A stretch of 64,000 nucleotides of DNA, taken from Pseudomonadota bacterium (lineage in GTDB: Bacteria; Pseudomonadota; Gammaproteobacteria; Burkholderiales; Burkholderiaceae_F). The position numbers and the translations under genes were made by a program. The notes beneath the pieces were generated by a model that was not told where the DNA came from, searched no databases, and worked only from the letters and a program-made list of their open reading frames with translations. Below are positions 53,408 to 62,881 of this stretch, in pieces; the first letter of the stretch is position 1; each line of letters begins with the position of its first letter. The stretch spans positions 1 to 64,000 of the forward strand of contig JAKOQB010000143.1 of NCBI GenBank assembly GCA_029778535.1, read 5' to 3'.

Positions 53408-54394
53408 TCAGTATCGAAGCAGGACCGAACCCCAGGTGAACCCGCCGCCCACGCCCTGCAGCAGCACGACCTGCCCGCGCTGCACGCGGCCGTCGCGCAC
53501 CGCCTCGTCGAGTGCGAGCGGCACCGAGGCCGCCGACGTGTTGCCGTGGCGGTCGACGGTGATGATCACCTGATCTTCCTTCACGCCGAGCTTGCGCGCG
53601 GTCGCCGCCATGATGCGCACGTTCGCCTGGTGCGGGATCAGCCAGTCGATCTGTGCGGTCGTCATGCCGGCGTCGCCGAGCACCTCGCGCGCCGAAGCGT
53701 CGAGCACGTTCACCGCGAGCTTGAATACGGCTTGGCCGTCCATGCGCAGGAACGGATCGCCGACCACCGCACCCTCCGAGATCCGTCCGGCGGTGCACAG
53801 GATCGATGCCTGCGAGCCGTCCGCGTGCAGCCGGCTGGCGAGGATGCCGGGCTTGTCCGCGGCTTCCAGCACGACCGCGCCGGCGCCGTCGCCGAACAGC
53901 ACGCAGGTGGTGCGGTCGTTCCAGTCGAGGATGCGCGAGAACATCTCGGCGCCGATCACCAGCGCGCGCCGGTGATTGCCGGTACGGATCAGCGCGTCGG
54001 CCACGGTCACGCCGTAGACGAAACCGCTGCAGACCGCCTGCACGTCGAAGGCCGCCGCGCCACCGGCGCCGAGCCTGGCCTGGATCAGGCATGCAGTGCT
54101 CGGGAAGACCTGGTCGGGTGTGGAGGTCGCGACCACGATCAGGTCGATCATGCCGGCGTCGTAGCCCGCCGCCTCCAGCGCGCGGCGCGCCGCGCGCATG
54201 CCGAGCTCGGCGGTCGAGAGTTCCGGTTCAGCCAGATAACGCTGGCGGATCCCGGTGCGCGCGATGATCCATTCATCCGACGTTTCCACGCCGCGCTGCG
54301 CCAGCTTCTGCGCGAGTTCGGCATTGCTGACGGCGCGGCTCGGCAGTGCGCTTCCGGTGCCCGCGATGCGCGTGCAGATCGGCCGCGCGGTCAC
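53408..54394 (-). CDS. fabH: 3-oxoacyl-ACP synthase III
   Basis: Initiates fatty acid synthesis by condensing acetyl-CoA with malonyl-ACP. The 328 residues start at GTG overlapping the plsX stop (GTGA). Catalytic Cys122 ([10 protein letters not shown]), His255 (IPHQANVR) and Asn285 ([10 protein letters not shown]) are all present, and the end [14 protein letters not shown] is diagnostic. Conventional position between plsX and fabD. Confidence 0.97.
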   Translation of the reverse strand: MTARPICTRIAGTGSALPSRAVSNAELAQKLAQRGVETSDEWIIARTGIRQRYLAEPELSTAELGMRAARRALEAAGYDAGMIDLIVVATSTPDQVFPSTACLIQARLGAGGAAAFDVQAVCSGFVYGVTVADALIRTGNHRRALVIGAEMFSRILDWNDRTTCVLFGDGAGAVVLEAADKPGILASRLHADGSQASILCTAGRISEGAVVGDPFLRMDGQAVFKLAVNVLDASAREVLGDAGMTTAQIDWLIPHQANVRIMAATARKLGVKEDQVIITVDRHGNTSAASVPLALDEAVRDGRVQRGQVVLLQGVGGGFTWGSVLLRY

Positions 54395-55443
54395 GACGAG
54401 GCCTCGACGGCGGGCGCGGGCAGCGCGGCTGTCAACTGCGCGAGGAACGGCCGCATCGCCGCCTCGGTGCGTTCGAGCAATCGATGCCGTGCCTCCTCGT
54501 AACCACGCTTCAGCGCGCGCTCGAACGCGTATGCGTCGGCGGATCCATGGCTCTTGACCACGATGCCGCGCAGACCGAGCAGGCTGGCGCCGTTGTAGTT
54601 GCGCGGATCGACGCGTTTGCGGAAGTGCCGCAGCACCGGATACGCGATCAACGCCTGCAGCCTCGTCAGCGTGCTGCGCGTGAATTCCTCCTTGACCATC
54701 CCGCTGAGCAACTGCGCCAGCCCTTCGGACGCCTTTAAGGCAACGTTGCCGACGAAGCCGTCGCAGACGACCACGTCGGTGGTGCCCTTGTAGATGTCGT
54801 CGCCCTCGACGTTGCCGTGGAAGTTCAACGAACTGGCACGCAGCAGTTCCGCCGCGCGCTTGACCGCATCGTTGCCCTTGATCACTTCCTCGCCGATATT
54901 TAGCAGGCCGACGCTGGGCCGCTCCTTTTCTTCGACCGCCGCCACCAGTGCGGAGCCGAGCACCGCGAACTGCAGCAGGTGCTCGGGCGTGCAGTCGACG
55001 TTGGCGCCCAGATCGAGCACCGTCGTCACGCCCCCTTTCTGGTTGGGCAGCACCGATGCGATCGCGGGACGATCGATGCCATCGAGCGTCTTGAGCACGA
55101 AGCGCGCGATCGCCATCAGCGCGCCGGTGTTGCCGGCGCTGACGCAGGCGTCCGCGCGCCCTTCCTTGACCAGGTTGATCGCAATCCGCATCGACGAGTT
55201 GCGCTTGCCGCGCAGCGCCTGCGCCGGCGGCTCGTCCATCGCGACGATTTCTTCAGCGTGCACCACGTCCAGCCGCGCGCGCGCGTCGGCCGCATCCTTC
55301 AGGCGCGCTTCGATTTCGTCCTGCCGGCCGACCAGCAGAAGCTGCGCGTCGGGCTCGGCGCGCGCGAACGCGATCGCCGCGGGAACCGTCACCGTCGGGC
55401 CGTGATCGCCGCCCATGCAGTCGATGGAAACCCGGACCTTCAT
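54391..55443 (-). CDS. plsX: Phosphate acyltransferase PlsX
   Basis: Makes acyl-phosphate from acyl-ACP for phospholipid synthesis. The 350 residues begin [20 protein letters not shown] and include [42 protein letters not shown] [19 protein letters not shown], and the end of a Rossmann-like fold ([20 protein letters not shown]). Preceded by rpmF, as in E. coli and most betaproteobacteria; overlaps fabH as GTGA. Confidence 0.97.
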   Translation of the reverse strand: MKVRVSIDCMGGDHGPTVTVPAAIAFARAEPDAQLLLVGRQDEIEARLKDAADARARLDVVHAEEIVAMDEPPAQALRGKRNSSMRIAINLVKEGRADACVSAGNTGALMAIARFVLKTLDGIDRPAIASVLPNQKGGVTTVLDLGANVDCTPEHLLQFAVLGSALVAAVEEKERPSVGLLNIGEEVIKGNDAVKRAAELLRASSLNFHGNVEGDDIYKGTTDVVVCDGFVGNVALKASEGLAQLLSGMVKEEFTRSTLTRLQALIAYPVLRHFRKRVDPRNYNGASLLGLRGIVVKSHGSADAYAFERALKRGYEEARHRLLERTEAAMRPFLAQLTAALPAPAVEASS

Positions 55444-55503
55444 CGTCCCGACGATAGACGCGTGCGGCGAGCGTCGCGGCGCACGGCCGCGCCGACGAGT
55501 GGA

Positions 55504-55686
55504 TTACTCGTCGCTCTTGGTCTGGATGACCTTCTTGCCGCGGTAATGGCCGCTGGGGCTGACGTGATGGCGACGATGAACCTCGCCCGTCGAGGGCTCG
55601 ATCGCGGTCGGCGGATTCGTCAGGAAATCGTGTGCGCGGTGCATGCCGCGCTTGGACGCAGACTTCTTGTTCTGCTGGACTGCCAT
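55504..55686 (-). CDS. rpmF: Ribosomal protein L32
   Basis: A 60-residue basic protein of the large subunit: [20 protein letters not shown] and the end [16 protein letters not shown]. It lacks the Cys pairs of zinc-binding L32, as usual in proteobacteria. The ATG at 55686 is chosen because AVQQNKKS is the conserved start. 67 bp after the yceD-like gene, 60 bp before plsX. Confidence 0.97.
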   Translation of the reverse strand: MAVQQNKKSASKRGMHRAHDFLTNPPTAIEPSTGEVHRRHHVSPSGHYRGKKVIQTKSDE

Positions 55687-55753
55687 GGCATTCCTCGTTT
55701 GCAAACTAGCCGCGCAGTTTAGCGCAGCGCGTCGGTCCGAAGCAAAAAATGCA

Positions 55754-56263
55754 TTAGTGGCGAGACTTTAGCGCCGCCAGGGCAGCCAGCGGCCGATACC
55801 GCTCCAACTCCGTCTCGGACTCCTCCGCCACGCGGCAATGCAGATGCCGCGGCGAGATCGGCACCGCGAGGATCAGTTCGTCCTCGACCAGCTGCGCCAC
55901 GGAGAAGTGCCGGCTGCCGAGGAGCGCCTCGCTTTCCCCGACCTCGATCGGCTGCGCGTTCAGTTCGCGCTCGGACGTCACGAACCATAACGAGGATTCG
56001 GAGTCGATCGGCAGGTCGAGGTTCAGTCCGCAGCGGTCGCACTTGACCACCAGCGTGCCGTGCAGCTCGAGCGTGGCGGCGGGCCGGCCGCGCGAATCGA
56101 TTGCGCCGGTGAGCCGCCAGTCGATCGCGCCGCCGCTCGCCGCCAGCAGCGGCGCCAGCCGGGCCAGGCGCGCCAGTTCGATGTGCCCTTCGATGTGCCC
56201 GTGTGCACGCGCGAGCGCGAAGACATCGATCGTCGGCGCCGGTTCTACGACTGGCTCGGTCAT
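55754..56263 (-). CDS. yceD: YceD family protein (DUF177), L32-linked
   Basis: A 169-residue protein of the DUF177/YceD family, proposed from genetics in other bacteria and plants to act in 23S rRNA accumulation. It has a Cys pair near the middle ([20 protein letters not shown]) and the acidic C-terminal half [20 protein letters not shown]. It starts at ATG 56263 and precedes rpmF, its invariable neighbour. The maf gene diverges from it across 24 bp. Confidence 0.92.
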   Translation of the reverse strand: MTEPVVEPAPTIDVFALARAHGHIEGHIELARLARLAPLLAASGGAIDWRLTGAIDSRGRPAATLELHGTLVVKCDRCGLNLDLPIDSESSLWFVTSERELNAQPIEVGESEALLGSRHFSVAQLVEDELILAVPISPRHLHCRVAEESETELERYRPLAALAALKSRH

Positions 56264-56287
56264 CTTCGACTCCAATAGACTGCGCGG

Positions 56288-56866
56288 ATGCAGCCGATCG
56301 TACTCGCTTCGACCTCGCGCTATCGGCGCGAACTGCTCTCGCGGCTGCGCATTCCGTTCGAGGTCGCGGCGCCGGGTATCGACGAAGCCGCGCTGCCCGG
56401 CGAAGCGCCGGAAGCCGCCGCGCGCCGCCTCGCGCTGGCCAAGGCGCAGGCGATCGCCGCGACGAGACCCGATGCGATCGTGATCGGTTCGGACCAGGTC
56501 GCCGATGTCGACGGCGCACCGCTGTCGAAGCCCGGAACTCATGACGCCGCGCTGGCGCAACTTGAGCGTATGCAGGGGCGCTCGATCGTGTTTCACACCG
56601 CGCTCGCGGTCGTGCACGGCGCGCACGCGCAGGTCGACTCGATTCCGACCACGGTGCACTTCCGTACCCTGCCGCGCGCCGCGCTCGAGGCGTATCTGAA
56701 CGCCGAGCAGCCATACGACTGCGCCGGCGCGGCGAAGATCGAAGCGCTCGGCATCGCGCTGGTCGACGCGGTGCAGGCCGACGACCCGACCGCGCTGATC
56801 GGCCTGCCGCTGATCCGGCTCACGTCGATGCTCGCGGCCTGCGGCATCGATCTGCCGCTGCGATGA
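56288..56866 (+). CDS. maf: Maf family nucleotide pyrophosphatase (YceF-like, m7GTP type)
   Basis: Housekeeping hydrolase of modified nucleotides, 192 residues. Motifs: IVLASTSRYRRELLSRL (phosphate-binding start), IVIGSDQVADVDGAPLSKPG with the catalytic Asp, and PYDCAGAAKIEALGIALVDA. The SDQVA and CAGAAKIE patterns fit the YceF subgroup, which acts on 7-methyl-GTP, rather than the YhdE (dTTP/UTP) subgroup. Divergent from yceD; overlaps the methylase gene by ATGA. Confidence 0.93.
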   Translation: MQPIVLASTSRYRRELLSRLRIPFEVAAPGIDEAALPGEAPEAAARRLALAKAQAIAATRPDAIVIGSDQVADVDGAPLSKPGTHDAALAQLERMQGRSIVFHTALAVVHGAHAQVDSIPTTVHFRTLPRAALEAYLNAEQPYDCAGAAKIEALGIALVDAVQADDPTALIGLPLIRLTSMLAACGIDLPLR

Positions 56867-57618
56867 GCGGCACGTTGTATCTGCTGCCGGCGCTGCTCGG
56901 AGAAACGCGCGCCGAACAGGTGCTGCCGCAGGCCACGCTCGACGCCGCGCGCGCGGTCGATTACGTGCTGGCCGAGGACGCGCGCAGCGCGCGCGCGCTG
57001 CTGAAGGCGCTCGGCCATCCGAAGCCGATTGCGCAGATCCGCATCGTCGAGATCGGCCACGAGCCCGACCAGACGCGGATCGACGGGTGGCTGGCGCCGC
57101 TGGCGCGCGACCGAATCGATGCCGCGATCGTTTCCGAAGCCGGCTGTCCCGGCGTGGCCGATCCGGGCGCGACGGTCGTGGCGCGCGCGCACGCGCTCGG
57201 CATCACGGTCCGTCCGCTGGTGGGCCCGTCGTCGATCCTGCTGGCACTCATGGCCAGCGGCCTGAACGGCCAGCAGTTCCGCTTCGTCGGCTACCTGCCG
57301 CGCGAACCTGCGCCGCTGGCGCAGCGGCTGCGCGAACTCGAGCGCGATGCGCAGCGCGGGCAGACGCAGATCTTCATCGAGACGCCGTATCGCAACGACC
57401 GGCTGTTCGCAGCGATCCTTTCCGTCTGCCGGCCGACCACGCGCCTGAGCCTCGCGATCGATCTGACCACGTCAGGCGAACGCATCGCCACGCACACCGT
57501 CGGCGAATGGGCCGCGCTGCCGCCCGGCCGTCGGCCGCCGCTCGACCGTCACCCGACGGTGTTCTCTTTGCTCGCCGAGCCCGAGCGCGCACGCGCGAAG
57601 GCGTCCGGGCGCCAGTAG
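56863..57618 (+). CDS. SAM-dependent methyltransferase, RsmI-like tetrapyrrole-methylase fold
   Basis: A 251-residue protein of the RsmI/tetrapyrrole methylase superfamily. Motifs: GTLYLLPALLGE at the start, DYVLAEDARSARALLKALGH, AAIVSEAGCPGVADPGATVV, the SAM-binding PLVGPSSILLALMASGLNGQ and FRFVGYLPREPAP. RsmI proper has SDAG and TPIGNL; this paralogue differs at both, so its target is uncertain. It overlaps maf by ATGA. The last 70 bp overlap, convergently, the 3' end of the Rieske gene. Confidence 0.88.
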   Translation: MSGTLYLLPALLGETRAEQVLPQATLDAARAVDYVLAEDARSARALLKALGHPKPIAQIRIVEIGHEPDQTRIDGWLAPLARDRIDAAIVSEAGCPGVADPGATVVARAHALGITVRPLVGPSSILLALMASGLNGQQFRFVGYLPREPAPLAQRLRELERDAQRGQTQIFIETPYRNDRLFAAILSVCRPTTRLSLAIDLTTSGERIATHTVGEWAALPPGRRPPLDRHPTVFSLLAEPERARAKASGRQ

Positions 57619-57950
57619 ATCCGGCCATCGCGCTCGAACACGTCGAGCCGCTGCAGGTCGCCGTGGCCCGCGCACGGCCCGCCCGCGCAGGCGCCGGAGG
57701 CAGGTTCATACAGCGCGCCGTGGGTGGCGCAGATGAGGAATTCGCGGTCGAAGTCGAAGAACTCGCCCGGCTGCCAGTCAAGTTCCATCGCCACGTGCGC
57801 GCAGCGGTTCAGATAGCCGTGCACCGCGCCGCGATGCCGGATCACGAAGCCGGTCGCCGGTTCGGCGCCCGCCAGCAGGTCGAAGCGTATGCCGGTGCCC
57901 CCGTCGCGCAGCGTCGCGGCGTCGCCCAGATCGATCAATCCTTCGGTCAC
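57549..57950 (-). CDS. Rieske (2Fe-2S) domain protein
   Basis: A 133-residue soluble Rieske protein starting at GTG (GTGA overlap with gph). The cluster ligands are Cys-His in NRCAHVAMELDW and Cys-His in FLICATHGALYEP, i.e. CxH and CxxH with typical spacing. No oxygenase alpha-subunit, transmembrane segment or reductase domain is attached, so it is a stand-alone Rieske electron carrier of unknown partner. Its 3' end overlaps the methylase gene by 70 bp. gph-Rieske adjacency downstream of rluC is common in Burkholderiales. Confidence 0.9.
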   Translation of the reverse strand: MTEGLIDLGDAATLRDGGTGIRFDLLAGAEPATGFVIRHRGAVHGYLNRCAHVAMELDWQPGEFFDFDREFLICATHGALYEPASGACAGGPCAGHGDLQRLDVFERDGRIYWRPDAFARARSGSASKENTVG

Positions 57951-58603
57951 TTCGCCGGCAGCAGCCATGCGTGCAGTTCGCGCAGCGAGTCGAACAGCGC
58001 CAGCGGCGCCAGTTCGCGCAATGCATCGGCCCGATGCGCGCCGTGGGTGACGCCGACCGCACGCGTGCGCGCGGCCGCGGCCATCTGCAGGTCGTGCGTG
58101 GTGTCGCCGATCATCAGCGTGCGCGCGGGCTCGACCCTCAGTTCTTCGGTCAGCTCGAGCAGCATCGCCGGGTGCGGCTTCGGATGCGTCTGGTCGGCAC
58201 AGCGCGTGGCCGCGAATACGCGTTCGAGATTCGCCGCCGCGAGCGCACGCGCCAGCCCGGCGCGGCTCTTGCCGGTGGCGATCGCCAGCGGCAGCTGGCG
58301 CGCGCGCAGCGCGTCGATCAGTTCGCGCGCCCCTTCGAAGAGATCGCATTGGTACTCCGCCGCCAGGTAATGCACGCGATAACGCTCGGAAAAGGCAGCG
58401 ACGCGCGCGGCGTCGAGATCGGGCACCGCGAGCGCGAGCGCATCGCGCAGTCCGAGACCGATCACGTGGCTGGCGCGCTCGAAGTCCGGCACCGGCAGGT
58501 CGAGATCGGCCGCGGCCGCCTGGATGCAGCGGGCGATCGTCGCGGTCGAGTCGATCAGCGTGCCGTCCCAGTCGAACACGACCAGGTCGAATCGTTCAAG
58601 CAT
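57947..58603 (-). CDS. gph: HAD-family hydrolase, phosphoglycolate-phosphatase-like
   Basis: A 218-residue HAD-IA phosphatase. Motif I is VFDWDGTLIDST with the nucleophile Asp, motif II is IATGKSRAGLARAL, and motif III/IV is HPKPHPAMLLELTEEL followed by LMIGDTTHDLQMAAAA. The helical cap lies between motifs I and II. Phosphoglycolate phosphatase is the usual annotation, but the substrate cannot be fixed from sequence. The start overlaps the rluC end by 8 bp and the stop overlaps the Rieske gene. Confidence 0.88.
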   Translation of the reverse strand: MLERFDLVVFDWDGTLIDSTATIARCIQAAAADLDLPVPDFERASHVIGLGLRDALALAVPDLDAARVAAFSERYRVHYLAAEYQCDLFEGARELIDALRARQLPLAIATGKSRAGLARALAAANLERVFAATRCADQTHPKPHPAMLLELTEELRVEPARTLMIGDTTHDLQMAAAARTRAVGVTHGAHRADALRELAPLALFDSLRELHAWLLPAK

Positions 58604-59585
58604 CGCGCAATTGTCGCAGCAGGTCGTCGCACTCGGCCGGCAGCGGCGCTTCGAGCACCAGCGGCGCGCCGCCGACCGGGTGCGCGAGCGCGGCGCGGTG
58701 CGCGTGCAGGAACATGCGTCCGAACCTGGGACCGAACGCGCCGTGCGCCAGCCGCCGATTCAGTTCGAAGTCGCCGTACTTGTCGTCGCCCGCGATCGGG
58801 AAGCCCAGATGCGCCAGGTGCACGCGGATCTGGTGCGTGCGGCCGCTCTTCAGTTGCGCCTCGAGCAGCGAAAAGCGGCCGAGACGCTCGCGCAGGGTGA
58901 AGATCGTGTGCGACGGCATGCCCTCGGCGTCGACCGACACGCGCCGCTCGCCGCTCTTGGTCACATACTTGGTGAGTGGCGCGCGCACGTGCCGTCGGTC
59001 GTCCACCCAGTCGCCGGCGACCAGCACCAGGTAGCGCTTGTCGACCTGCCCTTCGCGCAGCTGCTCGTGCAGCCGGACCAGCGCGCGACGCGATTTGGCG
59101 AGCAGCAACACGCCGGAGGTTTCCCGGTCGAGCCGGTGCGCCAGTTCGATGAACGGCAGTTCCGGCCGCGCGGCGCGCAGCCGCTCGATCAGACCGAATG
59201 CGATGCCGCTGCCGCCGTGCGCGGCGAGCCCGGCCGGCTTGTCGACCACCAGCAGGTGCTCGTCCTCGAACAGCACCGGCGGCAGTTCGGCCAGCGGCGT
59301 CGGGCGCGCCGGCGGCGGTGTGGCCGTGCGCAGAGGCGGAATCCGCAGCACGTCGCCGGCCGCCAGCCGCTGGCTCGCGGTCGCGCGCGCCTTGTTCACC
59401 CGCACCTCGCCGCTGCGCACGATCCGGTAGACGTGGCTCTTCGGCACGCCGCGGGCAAGCTTCAGCAGATAGTTGTCGAGCCGCTGGCCGGCGCCGTCGG
59501 CACCGACCGTGATCAGCGCGACCCGATCGGCCGATACGGTATCGGGCGCGCCATCCTCAGCGCGCGTTTTGCCCGGAGCGTCCAT
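58596..59585 (-). CDS. rluC: 23S rRNA pseudouridine(955/2504/2580) synthase RluC
   Basis: Isomerises specific uridines in 23S rRNA. The 329 residues contain an N-terminal S4 RNA-binding domain (GQRLDNYLLKLARGVPKSHV and RSGEVRVNKARATASQ) and the catalytic domain with HRLDRETSGVLLLAKS, whose Asp is the nucleophile, plus LKSGRTHQIRVHLAHLGFPI. Divergent from rne, its standard neighbour, which makes RluC the right paralogue. Overlaps gph by 8 bp. Confidence 0.96.
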   Translation of the reverse strand: MDAPGKTRAEDGAPDTVSADRVALITVGADGAGQRLDNYLLKLARGVPKSHVYRIVRSGEVRVNKARATASQRLAAGDVLRIPPLRTATPPPARPTPLAELPPVLFEDEHLLVVDKPAGLAAHGGSGIAFGLIERLRAARPELPFIELAHRLDRETSGVLLLAKSRRALVRLHEQLREGQVDKRYLVLVAGDWVDDRRHVRAPLTKYVTKSGERRVSVDAEGMPSHTIFTLRERLGRFSLLEAQLKSGRTHQIRVHLAHLGFPIAGDDKYGDFELNRRLAHGAFGPRFGRMFLHAHRAALAHPVGGAPLVLEAPLPAECDDLLRQLRDA

Positions 59586-60129
59586 GTTGCATATACTTGC
59601 GCGCGCGTTGAAGTTAGGCAGCGCACTTCAAGTGATGGCTCAAGGAAGGGAACCGTGCACTGCGGGTTCACAGTCGAGCCGGCTGCCGCGAGTTCGACGC
59701 GAGGCGATTCTAGCGATCGAACGCGCCCGCACCGGATGCGAGGTCGCCGGATCGATGCAGGTCGCACCGGCCGAGAGTCCCGGACCGGTGACTGAACAGC
59801 GCGGCGACTACGTGGTTGCCGCAATGAGTAACCCGAGGGCACAGTGAGGGTCGTGGGACCATCCGCCGCCCGGCTGAATCGAATCGAGCTTGGCCCGCCG
59901 CTGCCGGCGGGCGTGACGCAACCGACTGCATGATCAGCACCCGAGCCAACGCCGTTGCATTTGTCTCCGCACTGCATGGCACTGAACCGGCACCGCCGGC
60001 AGAATTTCTGCCGCACCGACCGCCGGGGCATCGGCTCGACTGACCCGCCGTCCGCCGCCGCGCGCGGCGCGTTCCTGCCCGACTCGGCTCAGCACTGCAG
60101 CGCCCCGTGAAGCGGCGCAGGAGAGCTGA
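59586..60129 (+). promoter_or_regulatory. rluC-rne divergent region and probable long rne leader
   Basis: A 544-bp region without a credible gene. RNase E genes typically have a long 5' UTR through which the enzyme limits its own synthesis. Two inverted repeats are visible: TTGAAGT...ACTTCAA at 59608-59631 (10-nt spacer) and a perfect 8-bp stem GCCCGCCG-CTGC-CGGCGGGC at 59893-59912. A Shine-Dalgarno GGAGAG lies just before the rne ATG. The rluC promoter must also be here. Autoregulation is inferred from the family. Confidence 0.5.
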
Positions 60130-62865
60130 ATGAAACGGATGCTATTCAATGCCACGCATGCGGAAGAACTGCGCGTGGCGATCGTCGATGGCCAGAAGCT
60201 GATCGACATCGACATCGAAACCGCGGGCCGCGAGCAGCGCAAATCGAACATCTACAAAGGCGTGGTCACCCGGGTCGAGCCCAGCCTGGAGGCCTGCTTC
60301 GTCGATTACGGCGAGGATCGCCACGGCTTCCTGCCCTTCAAGGAGATCTCGCGCAGCTACTTCCGGCCGGGTGTCGACCTCGGCCGCGCGCGCATCAACG
60401 AGGCGATCGCCGAAGGCCAGGAGGTGATCGTCCAGGTCGAGAAGGAGGAGCGCGGCAACAAGGGCGCCGCGCTGACCACCTTCATCTCGCTGGCCGGCCG
60501 CTACCTCGTGCTGATGCCGAACAACCCGCGCGGCGGCGGCGTGTCGCGGCGGGTCGAGGGCGAAGATCGCCTGGAATTGCGCGAGGCGGTCGACAAACTC
60601 GAGCTGCCGTCCGGGATGAGCGTGATCGCGCGCACCGCCGGCATCGGTCGTGCGGTCGAGGAGCTGCAGTGGGACCTGAACTACCTGCTGCAGCTGTGGC
60701 ACGCGATCGAGGATGCAGCCACGCCGATCTACCGCGACGCGGCCGGAAACACGGTCAAGGAACCGACCACCGACGGCCAGAAGAACAAGCGTCTGAACCC
60801 GGCGCCGTTCCTGATCTTCGAGGAATCGAGCCTGGTGATCCGCGCGATCCGCGACTATTTCCATCCGGAGATCGGCGAGATCCTGGTCGACACCGACGAC
60901 ATCGCCGAGCAGGCGCGCCAGTTCATGGCGCACGTGATGCCGGACATGGTCAATCGCGTCAAGCGCTACAAGGACGACATTCCGCTGTTCTCGCGCTTCC
61001 AGATCGAGCACCAGATCGAGACCGCGCATTCGCGCACGGTGCCGCTGCCCTCCGGCGGCGCGATCGTGATCGACCATACCGAGGCGCTGGTATCGATCGA
61101 CGTGAACTCGGCGCGCGCGACCAAGGGCGCCGACATCGAGGAAACGGCGACCAAGACCAACCTCGAAGCCGCCGACGAGGCCGCGCGCCAGCTGCGCCTG
61201 CGCGACCTGGGCGGCCTGATCGTGATCGACTTCATCGACATGGAGGACGCGAAGAATCAGCGCGCCGTCGAGAACCGGCTCAAGGACGCGCTGCACTACG
61301 ATCGCGCGCGCGTGCAGATGGGCAAGATCTCGCGCTTCGGCCTGATGGAACTGTCGCGCCAGCGGCTGCGCCCGGCGCTGTCCGAGGGCAGCCACATCAC
61401 CTGCCCGCGCTGCAACGGTGTGGGCGTGATCCGCGACACCGACAGCTCGGCGCTGCACATCCTGCGCATCCTGCAGGAAGAGGCGATGAAGGAGAACACC
61501 GCCGCGATCCATGCGCAGGTTCCCGTCGACGTCGCCACCTACCTGCTGAACGAGAAGCGAACCGACATCGCCAAGCTCGAGGCGCGCCATCGCATCTCGA
61601 TCGTGCTGATCCCGAACAAGTACCTCGAGACGCCGCATTACAAGGTCGAGCGCCTGAAGCACGACGACGAGCGGCTCGACCAGGCCAAGGCCAGCTACGA
61701 CCGGGCCGAAGCGCCCGCGCTCGACACCGTTTATGGCGCGCCGAAGGCGGGCGAAGCCGAACGTGCGCGGCCGAAGCAGGAAGCCGTCGTGCGCGGCATC
61801 GTTCCGGAGACGCCGGCGCCGGTTGTGGCGCCGCCGTCTCTCACGCCTGCACCCGCGCCGGTTGCGACCCCGATCGTGGCGGCCGCGCCTGCGCCGTCGT
61901 TCTGGAGTCGCATCAAGCGGATGTTCACCGGCGAACCCGCGCCGATCGCGGCACCGGTGGCAGCGGCCGCCCCGCGCGCGGCCGAACCCGCACGCACCGA
62001 GCGCCCCGCTGCGCAACCGGGTCGAGAGCGCGGCGAGCGCGGCCGACGCGAGGAACGGCGCGGCCGCGAAGGTCAGCGCGGTCCGCGCCCCGAGGGGCAG
62101 AAGCGCGAGCAGCGTCCGCCCCGCCCCGGGCGCGAAGAGGAGCGCGAGCGCAAGCCGGCCGAGGCGCGCGCCGAGGGTGAAGCACGTGGCGGGCGTCCAC
62201 CGCGCCCCGAGCGCGGACCGCGTCCACAGGCGGAGGCACCGCGCGCCGAGCCGGCCGAGACGCGCGCACCGAGCGCTGAAGTCGCAGTGGCCGCGGCCGC
62301 GCCGGTTGCCGCACCCGTCCCTGCGATCGAGGCACCGATGGTGCCCGCTGCCGCCGAAGCCGAAGGCGAGGAGCGCCGCGGTCGTCGCCGCCGTCGCCGC
62401 CGCGGTCGGGGTGGTGAACGCGGCGAGGAGCGCGCAGAAGCACCGGTCGCTCAGGCCGCAGCGGCCGAGGTGAAGACCGACGTCAAAGCCGAAGTGAAGG
62501 CCGAGGTGACGACCGAGGCGCCCGCGCCGGTGGCGCGCGAAGCCGTGCCCGCACCGGTCGCAGCCGAGCCGACCGTTGCCGTGGCGCCCGCACCTGCGCC
62601 GCAGCCGGCCACGCAATTCGTGCTGCCGCGCGCCGCCGTCACGCCGATGGCGGTCGAGTCGCTGACGCCGCTGCTCGAACAGGCGGGGCTGATCCTAGTG
62701 CAGACCGCACCGGACAAGCACGCCGAAGTACAGCAGCGGATCGCCGCCGAGCCGAAACCGGTGCGCGTGCCGCGCGAGCGCCCGGCAATGCCCCCGCTCG
62801 ACGTAGGCCCGCTGATCCAGGTCGAGACGCGGCGGAGCGACTCGCAGCCGTCGCCGTCGGCCTGA
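60130..62865 (+). CDS. rne: Ribonuclease E
   Basis: Endonuclease that initiates mRNA decay and processes rRNA/tRNA. The 911 residues hold the N-terminal catalytic half (about 1-510): S1 domain (YKGVVTRVEPSLEACFVDYG, FLPFKEISRSYF), RNase H-like and 5'-sensor regions, DNase I-like subdomain (IVIDHTEALVSIDVNSARAT and GLIVIDFIDME) and the Zn-link CPRCNGVGV. The C-terminal half is disordered: Pro/Ala-rich, then Arg-rich blocks ([13 protein letters not shown]) that should bind RNA, and a KTDVKAEVKAEVTTEAP repeat. The tail (ALIQVETRRSDSQPSPSA-like end) may scaffold a degradosome. Confidence 0.96.
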   Translation: MKRMLFNATHAEELRVAIVDGQKLIDIDIETAGREQRKSNIYKGVVTRVEPSLEACFVDYGEDRHGFLPFKEISRSYFRPGVDLGRARINEAIAEGQEVIVQVEKEERGNKGAALTTFISLAGRYLVLMPNNPRGGGVSRRVEGEDRLELREAVDKLELPSGMSVIARTAGIGRAVEELQWDLNYLLQLWHAIEDAATPIYRDAAGNTVKEPTTDGQKNKRLNPAPFLIFEESSLVIRAIRDYFHPEIGEILVDTDDIAEQARQFMAHVMPDMVNRVKRYKDDIPLFSRFQIEHQIETAHSRTVPLPSGGAIVIDHTEALVSIDVNSARATKGADIEETATKTNLEAADEAARQLRLRDLGGLIVIDFIDMEDAKNQRAVENRLKDALHYDRARVQMGKISRFGLMELSRQRLRPALSEGSHITCPRCNGVGVIRDTDSSALHILRILQEEAMKENTAAIHAQVPVDVATYLLNEKRTDIAKLEARHRISIVLIPNKYLETPHYKVERLKHDDERLDQAKASYDRAEAPALDTVYGAPKAGEAERARPKQEAVVRGIVPETPAPVVAPPSLTPAPAPVATPIVAAAPAPSFWSRIKRMFTGEPAPIAAPVAAAAPRAAEPARTERPAAQPGRERGERGRREERRGREGQRGPRPEGQKREQRPPRPGREEERERKPAEARAEGEARGGRPPRPERGPRPQAEAPRAEPAETRAPSAEVAVAAAAPVAAPVPAIEAPMVPAAAEAEGEERRGRRRRRRRGRGGERGEERAEAPVAQAAAAEVKTDVKAEVKAEVTTEAPAPVAREAVPAPVAAEPTVAVAPAPAPQPATQFVLPRAAVTPMAVESLTPLLEQAGLILVQTAPDKHAEVQQRIAAEPKPVRVPRERPAMPPLDVGPLIQVETRRSDSQPSPSA

Positions 62866-62881
62866 CGCACCGCGCGGCGCG

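Noticed and set aside
59586..60129. Small ORFs in the rluC-rne gap
   Set aside because: They lack ribosome-binding sites and family-like sequence; the region is better explained as the rne leader.
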